From the NCBI GenBank assembly GCA_030583925.1, contig CP129482.1, positions 2,108,001 through 2,172,000 of the forward strand: DNA of 64,000 nucleotides, given 5' to 3'. A model generated the notes under the pieces. That model made no database searches, was not told the DNA's origin, and saw only the letters and a program-made list of their open reading frames with translations. Made by a program: the position numbers and the translations under genes. How positions within the stretch are numbered: the first letter of the stretch is position 1; the number at the start of each line of letters is the position of its first letter. Positions 35,241-45,070 of this stretch are shown here, in pieces. The DNA comes from Anaerolineales bacterium (GTDB lineage Bacteria > Chloroflexota > Anaerolineae > Anaerolineales > Villigracilaceae).

Positions 35241-35738
35241 TTACGGTGAGGGCGTCATAACGGGATACGCCGTCAAATCCGTCGCGGGGCTGATGTCCAT
35301 ATATTCCTGTCGAATCCAACAGGGATTATTGAAGTACGGATTTCGAATCACGATCCAACCTGGCTCATTGCCAATACCTAAGATCGTAACAACCTGTCTG
35401 CCCGATTTTCGGATGGACGGGTCAATATTACTGATCAACGTGTAATTTTCGCCCGGTCCTTTGTAACAGCCTGCAAATTTGATCACCACCGGCGCGTATG
35501 GCTCGGGTGTATCCGTCGGGGTAACCGCTAGCGTTTCTGTAAAAAGCGGAGTCGCCGTTTCGGATGGCGGCAAGGGCGTTGGCGTAACCGCTCCAGCGGT
35601 TTGGGTTTGCATCATCCAAGCAATCTCCAGCGCTAACGTCGCAGCCACATCTACAGTGGGAGCGGCTGTGGCTTGCGGCCCGCAGGCGACAAGAGTCGCC
35701 GCCACCAACACGAGTCTGTGAAAAATATTTGCCTTCAT
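35241..35738 (-). CDS. Small lipoprotein with SH3-like C-terminus
   Basis: 165 residues. The signal peptide ends in a lipobox-like VAATLVAC (Cys19). A Thr/Pro-rich linker (about 50-82) precedes a domain with CYKGPGENYTLIS, GIGNEPGWIVIRNP and CWIRQEYM, like a short SH3b domain with two extra Cys. Function unknown. It begins immediately after the stop of the glutaminyl-tRNA synthetase gene, so it is probably co-transcribed with it. Confidence 0.7.
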   Translation of the reverse strand: MKANIFHRLVLVAATLVACGPQATAAPTVDVAATLALEIAWMMQTQTAGAVTPTPLPPSETATPLFTETLAVTPTDTPEPYAPVVIKFAGCYKGPGENYTLISNIDPSIRKSGRQVVTILGIGNEPGWIVIRNPYFNNPCWIRQEYMDISPATDLTAYPVMTPSP

Positions 35739-37421
35739 CTACACAGTCTTCCTTTCAATCTTCGCCCACGTGTCCTTCAAATTCACCGTCAGGTTGAATA
35801 CGGGCTTTTCAGGCGTCGAGTCTTTGTCCACGCAGAAGTAGCCGAGGCGCTCGAATTGAAAGCGCGAGCCAGCCTCAGGTGCGGAAAGATGCGGCTCGAC
35901 AAATCCCGTGAGAATCTCCAGCGAGTTCGGATTCAAACAATTCAGGAATCCCTCTTCGCCTTCTTCGGGATTCTCCTTCGAGAAGAGACGGTCGTACATA
36001 CGGACTTCCGCTTCTTTCGCATGGACGGCTGATACCCAATGGATAGTGGACTTCACCTTTCGACCGTCGGGCGCGTCGCCGCCTTTCGTGGACGGGTCAT
36101 ACGTGGCGTGGACTTCGGTCACTTCACCCGCGTCGTTTTTCACCACATGCGTGCATTTGATGAAATACGCATAGCGCAACCTCACCTCGTTGCCTGGGTA
36201 TAGCCGATAATATTTCGGCGGCGGCGTCTCACGGAAGTCATCCTGCTCGATGTAGATCACTTTCGAGAATGGGACTTTGCGCGTGCCCGCATTCGGGTCT
36301 TCGGGGTTGTTGACCGCGTCCATCTCCTCGACTAAGTCGTCGGGATAATTATCAATCACCACTTTGAGCGGACGAATCACTGCCATGCGGCGCGGCGACG
36401 TTTTGTTGAGATCGTCGCGGATGCACGCTTCGAGCAAAGCCACATCGCTGACGCTGTAATTCTTTGCCACACCCACGCGGCGGATGAACTCAAGAATCCC
36501 TGCGGCGGTATAACCGCGCCGACGCATCGCGCGCAACGTCGGCATACGCGGGTCGTCCCAGCCGCTGACGAGTTTTTCTTCCACCAGTCGGCGCAATTTG
36601 CGTTTGCTCATCACGGTATAGTTCAAATTCAACCGCGCAAATTCGATCTGGCGCGGCTTGAACACATCGAGTTGTTCCAAAAACCATTCGTACAGCGGAC
36701 GATGATCTTCGTATTCGAGTGAACACAACGAGTGCGTGATGCCTTCCATTGAATCGTTCTGTCCATGCGACCAATCGTATAGCGGATAAATCTTCCACTT
36801 GTCGCCCGTGCGATGATGATGTTGATGCAAAATGCGATACATGGCGGGGTCGCGCATGTTGATGTTCGGGTGAGCCATGTCGATCTTGGCGCGCAAAATC
36901 CGTGAGCCGTCGGGGAACTCGCCGTTTTTCATGCGTTCGAGCAAGTCCATGTTTTCTTCCACGTCGCGGTCGCGAAACGGAGAATTTTTTCCAGGCTCGG
37001 TGAGTGTGCCTCTGTTTTTACTCACCTCTTCGGGAGTCTGATCGTCCACGTAGGCTTTGCCAGCCAGCACCAACTTCTGCGCCCACTCGTACAGCAAATC
37101 AAAATAATCCGAAGCGAACGTCACCTTCACCCACTCGATGCCGAGCCAGCGCGCGTCGTCCTCGATGGCTTCCACAAACTCGGTCTCTTCTTTTGTTGGG
37201 TTGGTGTCGTCGAATCGCAAAACCAACTCGCCGCCGTTTTCTTTTGCGATCAAATAATCGATCATGAACGCCTTGACGTGTCCGATATGCAAATAGCCGT
37301 TCGGCTCAGGCGGCAGGCGCGTACGGACGTAGTTGAAGCGTCCGTTCTTCAAATCTTCTTTGACGGCTTCGCGGATAAAATCGGTTGGGGCGTTTGCGGA
37401 CTCTTCTGGACTCATTGTCAT
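35739..37421 (-). CDS. glnS: Glutaminyl-tRNA synthetase
   Basis: 560 residues. Class I synthetase that charges tRNA-Gln with glutamine. [16 protein letters not shown] carries the HIGH motif and [10 protein letters not shown] the KMSKS-like motif. The C-terminal beta-barrel anticodon domains are present (length normal). The start is ATG at 37421 or, two codons later, at 37415; AGAGAGA lies upstream. A tRNA-Gln gene is encoded 520 bases away on the other strand, so enzyme and substrate genes are neighbours. Confidence 0.95.
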   Translation of the reverse strand: MTMSPEESANAPTDFIREAVKEDLKNGRFNYVRTRLPPEPNGYLHIGHVKAFMIDYLIAKENGGELVLRFDDTNPTKEETEFVEAIEDDARWLGIEWVKVTFASDYFDLLYEWAQKLVLAGKAYVDDQTPEEVSKNRGTLTEPGKNSPFRDRDVEENMDLLERMKNGEFPDGSRILRAKIDMAHPNINMRDPAMYRILHQHHHRTGDKWKIYPLYDWSHGQNDSMEGITHSLCSLEYEDHRPLYEWFLEQLDVFKPRQIEFARLNLNYTVMSKRKLRRLVEEKLVSGWDDPRMPTLRAMRRRGYTAAGILEFIRRVGVAKNYSVSDVALLEACIRDDLNKTSPRRMAVIRPLKVVIDNYPDDLVEEMDAVNNPEDPNAGTRKVPFSKVIYIEQDDFRETPPPKYYRLYPGNEVRLRYAYFIKCTHVVKNDAGEVTEVHATYDPSTKGGDAPDGRKVKSTIHWVSAVHAKEAEVRMYDRLFSKENPEEGEEGFLNCLNPNSLEILTGFVEPHLSAPEAGSRFQFERLGYFCVDKDSTPEKPVFNLTVNLKDTWAKIERKTV

Positions 37422-37545
37422 TCTCTCTGGGATAAAATGCACGCTTCAGACTCCCTTCGGGCTGTCTCGCCCTGCGGGAACTTTTTTCCATCTTCGGCGT
37501 CGTCCAATTATAACAAACGCACTATAATTCCCTTTGGAGGCAGGA

Positions 37546-37887
37546 ATGACAGAGTCAACCGAAAAGAACGAAAGATTTCTCGGCGCATATTTCGACCGTG
37601 ACGGAGTAATCAAATTATCGCGCTGGGCGGATATCCTTTCGTGGGTAACGCTGACAATTTATGTATTGACGTGGCTGTTTTCGGTGTTGTTGTTCATGTC
37701 CCAATACGTCAACGGGATGATGGGCGACAAGGGCATGAGTTTCTTGATGGGCATGAATATGTTTTCGCCGTTCCTCACGCAGGCGCTCCCTGGCGTGTTT
37801 TACTTTTTCGGTTTGCAAGCGGTTTCGAAAATATTGCTCATCATGTTGGATGTGGAAGATAACACCCGCCGCGCCGCTCGCAAATAA
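37546..37887 (+). CDS. Small membrane protein, unknown function
   Basis: 113 residues. A short acidic N-terminus, AYFDRDGVIKLSRWADILSW, then two hydrophobic helices (about 33-57 and 75-100) and a charged tail (DVEDNTRRAARK). The ATG at 37546 has GGAGG upstream. No family is recognised. It lies between divergent glnS and tRNA-Gln. Confidence 0.65.
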   Translation: MTESTEKNERFLGAYFDRDGVIKLSRWADILSWVTLTIYVLTWLFSVLLFMSQYVNGMMGDKGMSFLMGMNMFSPFLTQALPGVFYFFGLQAVSKILLIMLDVEDNTRRAARK

Positions 37888-37940
37888 GGCTTGCCCGAAC
37901 AATCTCCCCATGCTACAATACCGCCCGCTGGTTTTGAAAT

Positions 37941-38011
37941 TGGGGATTGGTGCAACGGCAGCACGCCACGCTCTGGACGTGGAAATTGGGGTTCGAATCC
38001 CTGATCCCCAG
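37941..38011 (+). tRNA. tRNA-Gln (anticodon CTG)
   Basis: The cloverleaf folds by eye: acceptor TGGGGAT/ATCCCCA, D arm GTGC/GCAC, anticodon stem CCACG/CGTGG around CTCTGGA (anticodon CTG, reading CAG) and T arm TGGGG-TTCGAAT-CCCTG. The discriminator is G. CCA is not encoded. A terminator follows. Confidence 0.9.
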
Positions 38012-38017
38012 CAGAAA

Positions 38018-38041
38018 AACCCTCGCGCGAGGGTTTTTTTA
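38018..38041 (+). terminator. Terminator after tRNA-Gln
   Basis: AACCCTCG-CG-CGAGGGTT followed by TTTTT. Confidence 0.85.
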
Positions 38042-38135
38042 GTGAACGGTTGATTTTCTTCGCGTTTATTAATCCAAGCCTCGAAACTTTCGGGCAAAAT
38101 AGGGGTTTGCGTTCTAAAGTACAAGGAGAAAGAGC

Positions 38136-39395
38136 ATGTCTACGGAAGAAACTACTAGCACGGCGTTTACAGCCTTTTTTGATCGAGTTGGGATTCAAAA
38201 AGGAGTCATTCATGTTGGGGAAGGGGTGCCTTTCGGATATGAAGCGGTGAGCAACCCGGTTCTTGGGATCGGCGGCGTTTATGGAACTTGGGGACAGTGT
38301 TTTGATAACGAGTCGCTGCCTTCTTTCATTGAAGAGCGGCTTGGTCGTCCCCTGCCCGACGAAGAGAAGTTGAACCTTTCTGAGTTAGGTTTCCGCCATC
38401 GCCATCACATCCCACTGAACTTAACGGCAGGAGAACATTCGGCGCTTGAAGTTGAGATAGGGGCAAAATTTCTTACGGAAGCCATCAAAGCCTGCAACTG
38501 GAAACCATCCGAAGTGGAGGGCGTGCTCATCGGGATGAGCGCGCCGCTTTCAGAGAACTACCTGAACCAAATTTCAAAAGCCGCGAGCATACCGGATAAC
38601 GCTTTGAAAGTGGCGACCCACAAAGCATGCGACGGCTCAACCAGCAGTTTGCATCTTGCTTTGAATCCGTCGCTCCCGGAAAACCTGCAATTGGATAGGA
38701 ACATTGCCGAATCGCTATACGGCAAAAAGGTGCTGGTCGGCGGAATCGAAGGCTTAAGCCGCTTCGTCAGTTCCTCGCACGACGCGAATGCGCTGCAGTT
38801 ATTCGGAAACGCCGCCGGCGTGGTGGGCGTCATCCCTGGCAAGACGATGAAATTCCTTGTTGGAAAATCACGCGAAGTATTTGACGATGACGGCGTTCTG
38901 CAAGTGCAAATGTATTATCCTCATTCACGGGATAATAAGGAAACGAACATTGATGTGACGCGACCTTCCGAGAACAATATCCGCGTGGCGGGTTTGATGC
39001 ACGAGCCGGAAGACGGTTCGTCCGTTGTGATGGCTGGGCAAATGGGCATGGTGAAGTTGTTCGTCCGGACCGGCGTGCAGGTGGTGCGCGATGTGTACGC
39101 CGCGTATCAACTCAAGCTCGAAGAGTTGGGAATGGCGGGCAAATCGTTTGCGGTGGCGATCGTCCATCACGCTAACTATAAGATCAATAAGCTCAAGGGT
39201 AAGCATCTACAAAATGATGGGATTGTCTTCCCTATGCCGTGGTTGTTGACCGAATTCGGGAATGTGAGCGCGGCGTCGAATATGATCGCCTTCTTGCGCG
39301 AACTGCCGAACCTGAAGCCATTCGATCACATTCTGATTGACGGTTTTGGGGCTGGGACATATTTTGACACACTGGCGGTCGAGGTGGGGGGATAA
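38136..39395 (+). CDS. KAS III-like (thiolase-fold) ketoacyl synthase
   Basis: 419 residues. A thiolase-fold condensing enzyme similar to 3-oxoacyl-ACP synthase III. Candidate active-site residues are Cys165 (HKACDGSTS), His344 (VHHANYKI, like the HQANxRI of FabH) and Asn376 (EFGNVSAAS, like the YGNTSAAS of FabH). It is about 90 residues longer than FabH, with an extra N-terminal part. The reaction is probably Claisen condensation or acyl transfer. The substrate is unknown. It stands alone and has no fatty-acid genes beside it. Confidence 0.78.
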   Translation: MSTEETTSTAFTAFFDRVGIQKGVIHVGEGVPFGYEAVSNPVLGIGGVYGTWGQCFDNESLPSFIEERLGRPLPDEEKLNLSELGFRHRHHIPLNLTAGEHSALEVEIGAKFLTEAIKACNWKPSEVEGVLIGMSAPLSENYLNQISKAASIPDNALKVATHKACDGSTSSLHLALNPSLPENLQLDRNIAESLYGKKVLVGGIEGLSRFVSSSHDANALQLFGNAAGVVGVIPGKTMKFLVGKSREVFDDDGVLQVQMYYPHSRDNKETNIDVTRPSENNIRVAGLMHEPEDGSSVVMAGQMGMVKLFVRTGVQVVRDVYAAYQLKLEELGMAGKSFAVAIVHHANYKINKLKGKHLQNDGIVFPMPWLLTEFGNVSAASNMIAFLRELPNLKPFDHILIDGFGAGTYFDTLAVEVGG

Positions 39396-39728
39396 AGTTG
39401 AAGCTGGCGAATCAGTTGTCCCTGCGGATGAGGCGGTTTGCGTCCCATTCGCCGGCTGGGTGAAATTTGTAACAAATAATCCTATCCGACGTCCTGTACG
39501 TACTAATCCAGATTATGGTTCAGGCGGCGGCGCGGGTTATGTATCGAAATAAATGCAATCAGGATGTTATTCATCTGCTCTTACGTCTAAAATCGTATGA
39601 GTTGGAGTACCCGCAAGGCATGTTTGTGAAGCGGCGGGATACGTTTCACTTTATGCTCATCAATTTCCTGATGAGATGGTTGCGGCAATAAAAAAGGATA
39701 CATTTTGTGTCCTTTTTGTTTTGTGGTT
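39396..39728. other. Gap with short unexplained frames and a terminator
   Basis: No recognisable gene. One frame continues past the KAS-like stop and ends at 39552 (VCVPFAGWVKFVTNN, then PDYGSGGGAGYVSK). A 50-codon frame at 39539-39691 begins MYRNKCNQDVIHLLLRLKSY. Neither has a clear ribosome binding site. They may be gene remnants. The end holds the terminator at 39690-39720. Confidence 0.4.
39690..39720. terminator. Bidirectional terminator before secF
   Basis: AAAAAGGATACA-TTT-TGTGTCCTTTTT, with T-runs on both strands. It can end transcription of secDF (-) and of anything coming from the left. Confidence 0.75.
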
Positions 39729-40637
39729 TTAGGCAGTGGCTTTGCGTTTGAACCAGTGTTTCCATTCGCGATTCTCCCACAGGACGAGGATCGGGGCGGC
39801 GATGAAAATGGATGAATAGGTTCCGCTGAGAAGACCAATGAGGAGGATGGACGCGAATTCCTGCAAGGTGACGCCTCCAAACATGATGAGGGCGAGCAGG
39901 AGAAATTCGACGGTCATCAATTGGGTGTTGATGGAGCGTTGCAAGGTTTGCACGATGGAGTGATTGACCAGATTTTCGAAATCGAGACGGCGGTAGATAT
40001 TGGTGTTTTCCCGGATGCGGTCAAATACCACGATGGTATCTTGCATGGAGAAGCCGATGACCGTGAGCAGGGCGGTGAGGAAGAGCGCGTCAATTTCCCA
40101 GCCGAGGAATTTTGCGCCGTAGGCTGTGATGGCAAAGATGATCGCAACATCGTGGATCATCGCGAGGATGGCGCAAATTCCGTAGCGGAAGGCGTTTTGG
40201 ATGCCGCGAAACGACCAGGCGATGAAAAGCACGACGAGCAGAGATGATACCGCCACAGCAAGACTCGCACGTGAGGTAACCTGTTCGCCGATGCTGGGTC
40301 CTACACTGTCAAAGCGGACAACTTCCAAATTGCCGTATGAGTTCCTTAGGGCAGTCAGGATGATATCGCGGTTTTCATTGGTAAGGAACTCCGACCGAAT
40401 GACAAAGCTGCCGGTGCTACTGCTCTGCACTTGAGTATCTTTGATGTTGGCTTCATCGTAGGCGGCAATAATGTCGCTGGGAGTGGGCGATTGGTTGTCG
40501 AATTTCACTTCAAGAAGTGTGCCGCCTTTGAAATCAATAGACAAAGGCAAGCCGCTCGAGAATAGGAGGATCAAGCCGGGTACGATGATCAAGAGCGATA
40601 GGGCAAAAAAATAGTAGCGTTTTCCAAGAATGTTCAT
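39729..40637 (-). CDS. secF: Protein translocase subunit SecF
   Basis: 302 residues with six membrane helices. One helix leads into the periplasmic domain (SIDFKGGTLLEVKF). The later helices carry AMIHDVAIIFAITA, TVIGFSMQDTIVVFDRIREN and SIVQTLQRSINTQLMT. SecDF uses the proton gradient to pull exported proteins out of the Sec channel. The start ATG at 40637 lies eight bases after the secD stop. Confidence 0.93.
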   Translation of the reverse strand: MNILGKRYYFFALSLLIIVPGLILLFSSGLPLSIDFKGGTLLEVKFDNQSPTPSDIIAAYDEANIKDTQVQSSSTGSFVIRSEFLTNENRDIILTALRNSYGNLEVVRFDSVGPSIGEQVTSRASLAVAVSSLLVVLFIAWSFRGIQNAFRYGICAILAMIHDVAIIFAITAYGAKFLGWEIDALFLTALLTVIGFSMQDTIVVFDRIRENTNIYRRLDFENLVNHSIVQTLQRSINTQLMTVEFLLLALIMFGGVTLQEFASILLIGLLSGTYSSIFIAAPILVLWENREWKHWFKRKATA

Positions 40638-40645
40638 GGTGAGTC

Positions 40646-42010
40646 CTAGATGCCGATCCAGCGTTCGTAATTCTTGGGTTTGAAAATGTCGAACGCGAGC
40701 GCGAGTAAGGCATGTGTGATGTAGAGAGAGGAGAACAAACTGATCAGCACGCCGAGAGCCAGCGTTAGCGAGAAACCTTTCACGATGGTTGCGCCAAACG
40801 TGCTTCCGAACCAAAAAAGGATGCCGGCAGTGATGAGCGCGGCGATGTTCGAATCGCGGATGGAGGGCCAAGCCCGGCTCCATGCCTGATCGAAAGCCTG
40901 CCGTAACGTCCTTCCCGCCCGGAGTTCTTCTTTGAGGCGTTCAAAGATCAGAATGTTTGCGTCCAGCGCGGAGCCGGTACTCAGCATGATGCCGGCGATA
41001 CCGGGCAGCGTGAGGGTTACTCCGATCCATTTGAAGACTGCGAACAGAATGGCGGCATACAGCAGAATGGACACATCCGCGGCGATACCGGGCAAGCGAT
41101 AATATGTGCCCATGAATAACACGACGATAACAAGACCCACCGTTCCCGCCAATAGGCTTTTTTGGAGCGAATCTTCGCCCAATGTCGGTCCAATGATACG
41201 TGTTTCGACTACTTTAAGTGGGATAGGAAGCGAACCGTATCGGAGTTGAACCGCTAGCGCATTTGCAGTGGCGTTGGTGAAGTTGCCGCTGATGGTTCCC
41301 TGTCCGCTGGTGATCGCGTCGTTGATCCGAGGAGCCGAGATCACAACTTTGTCCAGAACAATGGCGAGCGTTTTGCCGATGTTAGCGGACGTGTACGCGC
41401 CGAAAACTTGCGCGCCTTCGGACGATAAAACGAAATTAATGCCGATCTCTCCGGTGTTCGGATCCTGCCCAACGTTTACGCTCGAGAGGTCTTTGCCGGT
41501 CATCACCGTGTGAAAGACTGTGCTGCCATCGCTTGGCTGCGCGGCCGGCTCAGTGGAGCCCGGCAGATAATCCGTTTGCAGGATCGAGCCTTCCTCCGGC
41601 GTAAAGTCGCCCATATCTACGAATTCGAGTAAGCCGGTTTGCTGGATGATATCGAGGATGGCGTCCGCGTCCTCCGCGCCCGGGAACTCGCCCACGATGC
41701 GGCGATCGCCCGCGACTTGAATTACATTCTCGCTCACGCCCAGCGCGTTGGTACGATTTTCCACGATCGCGCGGGCAGTTTCCATCGAATCGCGCGTCAC
41801 TTGCGCGCTTTCAGGTAGGTCGGCTTCGAGTAACACTTGCAACCCGCCTTGTAGATCAAGACCGAGACGGGGTTTGACATTGCGTTCGAACAGATTAGTG
41901 TTTTGGTCGAACGGATTGGGGATCGTGATCTTATCGTTCAGGTCAATCCATAACGCGACGATCAGAACAAGCGCGATCACAAGAATACGGTTGGTGAGAT
42001 TACGAATCAT
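40646..42010 (-). CDS. secD: Protein translocase subunit SecD
   Basis: 454 residues. A first helix ([14 protein letters not shown]), the periplasmic P1 region with [15 protein letters not shown], and five C-terminal helices with [29 protein letters not shown]. Partner of SecF. The ATG at 42010 starts directly before the first helix. The next gene upstream is a separate peptidase on the same strand. Confidence 0.94.
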   Translation of the reverse strand: MIRNLTNRILVIALVLIVALWIDLNDKITIPNPFDQNTNLFERNVKPRLGLDLQGGLQVLLEADLPESAQVTRDSMETARAIVENRTNALGVSENVIQVAGDRRIVGEFPGAEDADAILDIIQQTGLLEFVDMGDFTPEEGSILQTDYLPGSTEPAAQPSDGSTVFHTVMTGKDLSSVNVGQDPNTGEIGINFVLSSEGAQVFGAYTSANIGKTLAIVLDKVVISAPRINDAITSGQGTISGNFTNATANALAVQLRYGSLPIPLKVVETRIIGPTLGEDSLQKSLLAGTVGLVIVVLFMGTYYRLPGIAADVSILLYAAILFAVFKWIGVTLTLPGIAGIMLSTGSALDANILIFERLKEELRAGRTLRQAFDQAWSRAWPSIRDSNIAALITAGILFWFGSTFGATIVKGFSLTLALGVLISLFSSLYITHALLALAFDIFKPKNYERWIGI

Positions 42011-42123
42011 GCGGTGTGAGGCTCCATGCAAGAAAATGTGGCGTTAGGTTTCGAAGTGAGCGAAAGTTCTCCGCTTCACTCGACCAACGGACGCCACGCG
42101 GCGGTGATTATACTACGAACGGC

Positions 42124-43674
42124 TCAGGGATAAACCCACTCATTAAAAATTTCATCCAGCTCGCAAGAACAGTTCTTTTCTGCCAGCGATTGAAGCGTTT
42201 CACTGGTTGCAATATCCCACGATAGTGTTTGCGTATATTCCTTCAAGAACGCGTCGAACGCCGCGTCGCCCATTTCCCTTCGGAGTTCGACAAAAAAGAG
42301 CGGACCCCGACCATAGACGATGGCGCTATATTCGTAATCGGTATATTCGGCAACCGGCAAGTCAATCGGAATGTTTTCGTTGCCGATATAAGCCCAGCGT
42401 CCCTCCAACGATGACCGAAACTCGGCTTCGCCTTCCTCGCCATATTCGTCGGAAAAATATTGGAGGGTTACAAACTGCGTCAGCGATTCATCGAGCCAAG
42501 GTTCGTCCAATTGATCGTCGCCGACTAAATTGTAAAACCATTGATGCCCGACCTCATGCGCGACCGTGCCTTCGAAATATGGATTCGCCCCGCCATCTTC
42601 GTAAATCCACGAGGTGATGGCGATCGCGCCGGGATATTCAATGCCAAGCGCCAGCGTCGGCGTCGTGACAATATCAAGTTCAGTGTATGGATATGGCGCG
42701 TACCGTGAACTAAAAATCTCGATGGCGCGCGAAGCGACGTTCACCGCCTCATGCGAACCATCTTTCAACCAATCTGGCGCGTAACTGCGGATGGTGACAT
42801 TCCCAAACCTTTCGGATGTCTCTTCGTAATCGGGACTCGCCGCTAGATAGAAATCGCGCGCCGGTCCGCTCGCAACATTCAGGATTTGAACCTGCTCCCC
42901 TACCTCCGCGTTGACCACCCTTCCAGAGGCGACCACAGTGACATTCCTCGGCGCGGTGACGCGCACCAGATAAAACGACGCGTCTGAAAAAGTCACATCG
43001 CCAGACTGCGGCGGGATTTCCTCGTTCCAGCCCTCCTCGTTGTAAACGGCGACCATCGGGTAGACGTGCGCGAGCGCGAGAACATTATCTTCATAAGCCA
43101 GCACGCCATAATTCAGTTCGACAGATTGCGGGACGACAACCGAAAAATCCATGTGAATGACGGCGCTTTCGCCGGGTTTCAACGCTTGTGCAAGCGGGAC
43201 GATCAGCAGGCTGTTCTGCAAGCCGTAGCGCGGCTTCACTGGCGTGTCATCCACGCGCAGATTGGAGATTTTCATTTCCCCGCCGAGGATGTTTGGAAAC
43301 AAGCGCAAGTGGATTTCGCCGAGTTCGATATTTTCGTTATTGGTATAGCGGACATCTTGCGCGCCCGTCACATGGTAGAGATCGCCCGCGATATTCAACT
43401 CGATGTGATACACGGTCGCGTGGGGTAATTTTTCCAACACGGGCTGTGCGGAAGGGATAAGTCCGTCTTTGAAGATGGAAAAATCGTCCCACGGGGTGTC
43501 GAGGAAATCGGATTCATTCGTGGGCGGGAATGCTGTTGTTGGTGGCGACGATGGCGTGGGTGAGAACGAGGGCGCCGGCAAGGGCGATGGCGGGGGAGTC
43601 GCTGTCTGGGTGAAAAAATTGCAGGAAACTGCGAGCAGGCTGAACGTCAGGAAAGAAGCGATGAGTTTTTTCAT
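42124..43674 (-). CDS. M1-family metallopeptidase, lipoprotein
   Basis: 516 residues. The signal peptide ends at a lipobox-like LLAVSC. After a Pro/Ser/Thr linker comes a gluzincin peptidase: zinc site HEVGHQWFYN and DEPWLDESLTQF (second Glu), with GIEYPGAIAI in the place of the aminopeptidase GAMEN motif. It probably works outside the membrane on peptides. Its start overlaps the stop of the P-loop gene upstream by four bases. Confidence 0.86.
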   Translation of the reverse strand: MKKLIASFLTFSLLAVSCNFFTQTATPPPSPLPAPSFSPTPSSPPTTAFPPTNESDFLDTPWDDFSIFKDGLIPSAQPVLEKLPHATVYHIELNIAGDLYHVTGAQDVRYTNNENIELGEIHLRLFPNILGGEMKISNLRVDDTPVKPRYGLQNSLLIVPLAQALKPGESAVIHMDFSVVVPQSVELNYGVLAYEDNVLALAHVYPMVAVYNEEGWNEEIPPQSGDVTFSDASFYLVRVTAPRNVTVVASGRVVNAEVGEQVQILNVASGPARDFYLAASPDYEETSERFGNVTIRSYAPDWLKDGSHEAVNVASRAIEIFSSRYAPYPYTELDIVTTPTLALGIEYPGAIAITSWIYEDGGANPYFEGTVAHEVGHQWFYNLVGDDQLDEPWLDESLTQFVTLQYFSDEYGEEGEAEFRSSLEGRWAYIGNENIPIDLPVAEYTDYEYSAIVYGRGPLFFVELRREMGDAAFDAFLKEYTQTLSWDIATSETLQSLAEKNCSCELDEIFNEWVYP

Positions 43675-44036
43675 ACGTCGAGTTTTGTCAGATACTCCAA
43701 TGCGTTTTGTAAAACAATCTCTATCGTTAGCGCGTCCGTGTCAATGATGAGGTCGGCGTGTTCGCGCGCGTGCGCCAGCCTGCGGAGTTGTTCGGCGTGA
43801 TCTTTTTGTTTCCAATTCAATTTTCGGCGGGAGGTACTGGTTTCGAACGATGAATGCAGATAGATCAATATATCTGGTTTGCTGACGATCTGCCACATGG
43901 CTTGCACGTACGAATGTTCCTGCGCGATATGGCGGCAACGATAGCCGCGCCGTTCGAGCCCCGCCATCAAGGTGGATTTCCCAGACCCGCAGGGACCCAC
44001 GATGCCGATCAGTTTACTCGTACTTGGAGGCTCCAT
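43671..44036 (-). CDS. Small P-loop protein (kinase-like)
   Basis: 121 residues. LIGIVGPCGSGKSTLMAGLERRG is a Walker A motif. The rest (DILIYLHSSFETSTSRRK; HADLIIDTDALTIEIVLQ) resembles a small nucleoside or adenylate kinase-like fold without a clear LID. Substrate unknown. It is tightly packed between the channel-like gene (gap of two bases) and the peptidase gene (four-base overlap). Confidence 0.7.
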   Translation of the reverse strand: MEPPSTSKLIGIVGPCGSGKSTLMAGLERRGYRCRHIAQEHSYVQAMWQIVSKPDILIYLHSSFETSTSRRKLNWKQKDHAEQLRRLAHAREHADLIIDTDALTIEIVLQNALEYLTKLDV

Positions 44037-44038
44037 GC

Positions 44039-45070
44039 CTAATGAGAGTGTTGCATCAATTTTCTAAGTTGCTCCGCTGTGCCTAGTACAGCCAGTATAT
44101 CGCCCGCGCTGAGCGGACGTGAATCGGTGGGATGAATTTCGGAGCGCTGGTCGTGACGAAGCAGGATCACATTTAATTGGTAGTTGTCTTCCACATAGCC
44201 GACGGTCTTGTTCGCAAGGCGGGAGGTTGGCGCGATGGTGAAGCGCGCAAGGCTAAGATGCTGACCTTCTACAGTGATCGGATTGGTCACATCCGCGCCC
44301 GCCGCCGCGGCGGCGAAGATCGGAGCCGCCATTTCAGTCGCGCTCAGAGCCGCGAAGCCAAACTGATCGCGCAACGATTGCGCGAAGTCCTGGTCGAAGA
44401 TGCGGACGACCACTTGGACTTTTGGGTTGAGCGTGCGCGCTTTGAGCGCGATCTGTAGGTTCATCGCGTCGTTCTGGCTGGCAAGAATGATCGTCTGTGC
44501 ATTCTTGATATTCGCCGCTTCCAGGGTAGCGGGACGGGTGGCGTCTGCCTGGATGACCGGAACTTTCATTTTCTGTACGGCGCTGATCAAGTCGGTGGCG
44601 GGGTCGAGTTCGACCACGACCATTTGCTTATCCATTTCATACAATTTTTGAATGATGCGAAACCCCAGATGCCCCAAGCCTACGATGATGGTGTGTTTTT
44701 TCATGGTGGATGCGACAGCCATCTCCCACTCCTTGTTGCGCGCTTGCCGGTTGAAGAACAGGCTTCCAAAGTCCGCAAGTCCTAAGGCAAGCGCGCTGAC
44801 GCCGACGATCGGCATGAAGATGTGAAATAGTTGCAGATAAATGTTATGCGGAAATTCCCCGTTGAACTGAAAGAATGCGGATGTTAGGGCGATGTACACC
44901 GCTTCGGTATACCCATCCACCGGTTCGCCGATGCTTGCGGAGATGGCGTGATAGGCAACCGCCGCGACCAACACGGCAATCGTAAATAGGATCACAGGCG
45001 TGCGGAACTCGTTGACTAAAATGAACGTGTCGCGCCAGGCTGCCATCCAGTTCCGCAGATTGATTTTCAT
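44039..45070 (-). CDS. RCK-domain ion channel-like membrane protein
   Basis: 343 residues. An N-terminal membrane part (helices at about 20-45 and 80-100), then a Rossmann RCK/TrkA-N domain (about 120-240; HTIIVGLGHLGFRII, VVVELDP, VIQADATRPATLEAANI) and a TrkA-C domain to the end. This is the arrangement of RCK-gated potassium channels. The pore region reads FFQFNGEFPHN and has no TVGYG-like selectivity filter. It may conduct another ion or not be a channel. The start overlaps the phosphatase gene by four bases. Confidence 0.78.
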   Translation of the reverse strand: MKINLRNWMAAWRDTFILVNEFRTPVILFTIAVLVAAVAYHAISASIGEPVDGYTEAVYIALTSAFFQFNGEFPHNIYLQLFHIFMPIVGVSALALGLADFGSLFFNRQARNKEWEMAVASTMKKHTIIVGLGHLGFRIIQKLYEMDKQMVVVELDPATDLISAVQKMKVPVIQADATRPATLEAANIKNAQTIILASQNDAMNLQIALKARTLNPKVQVVVRIFDQDFAQSLRDQFGFAALSATEMAAPIFAAAAAGADVTNPITVEGQHLSLARFTIAPTSRLANKTVGYVEDNYQLNVILLRHDQRSEIHPTDSRPLSAGDILAVLGTAEQLRKLMQHSH

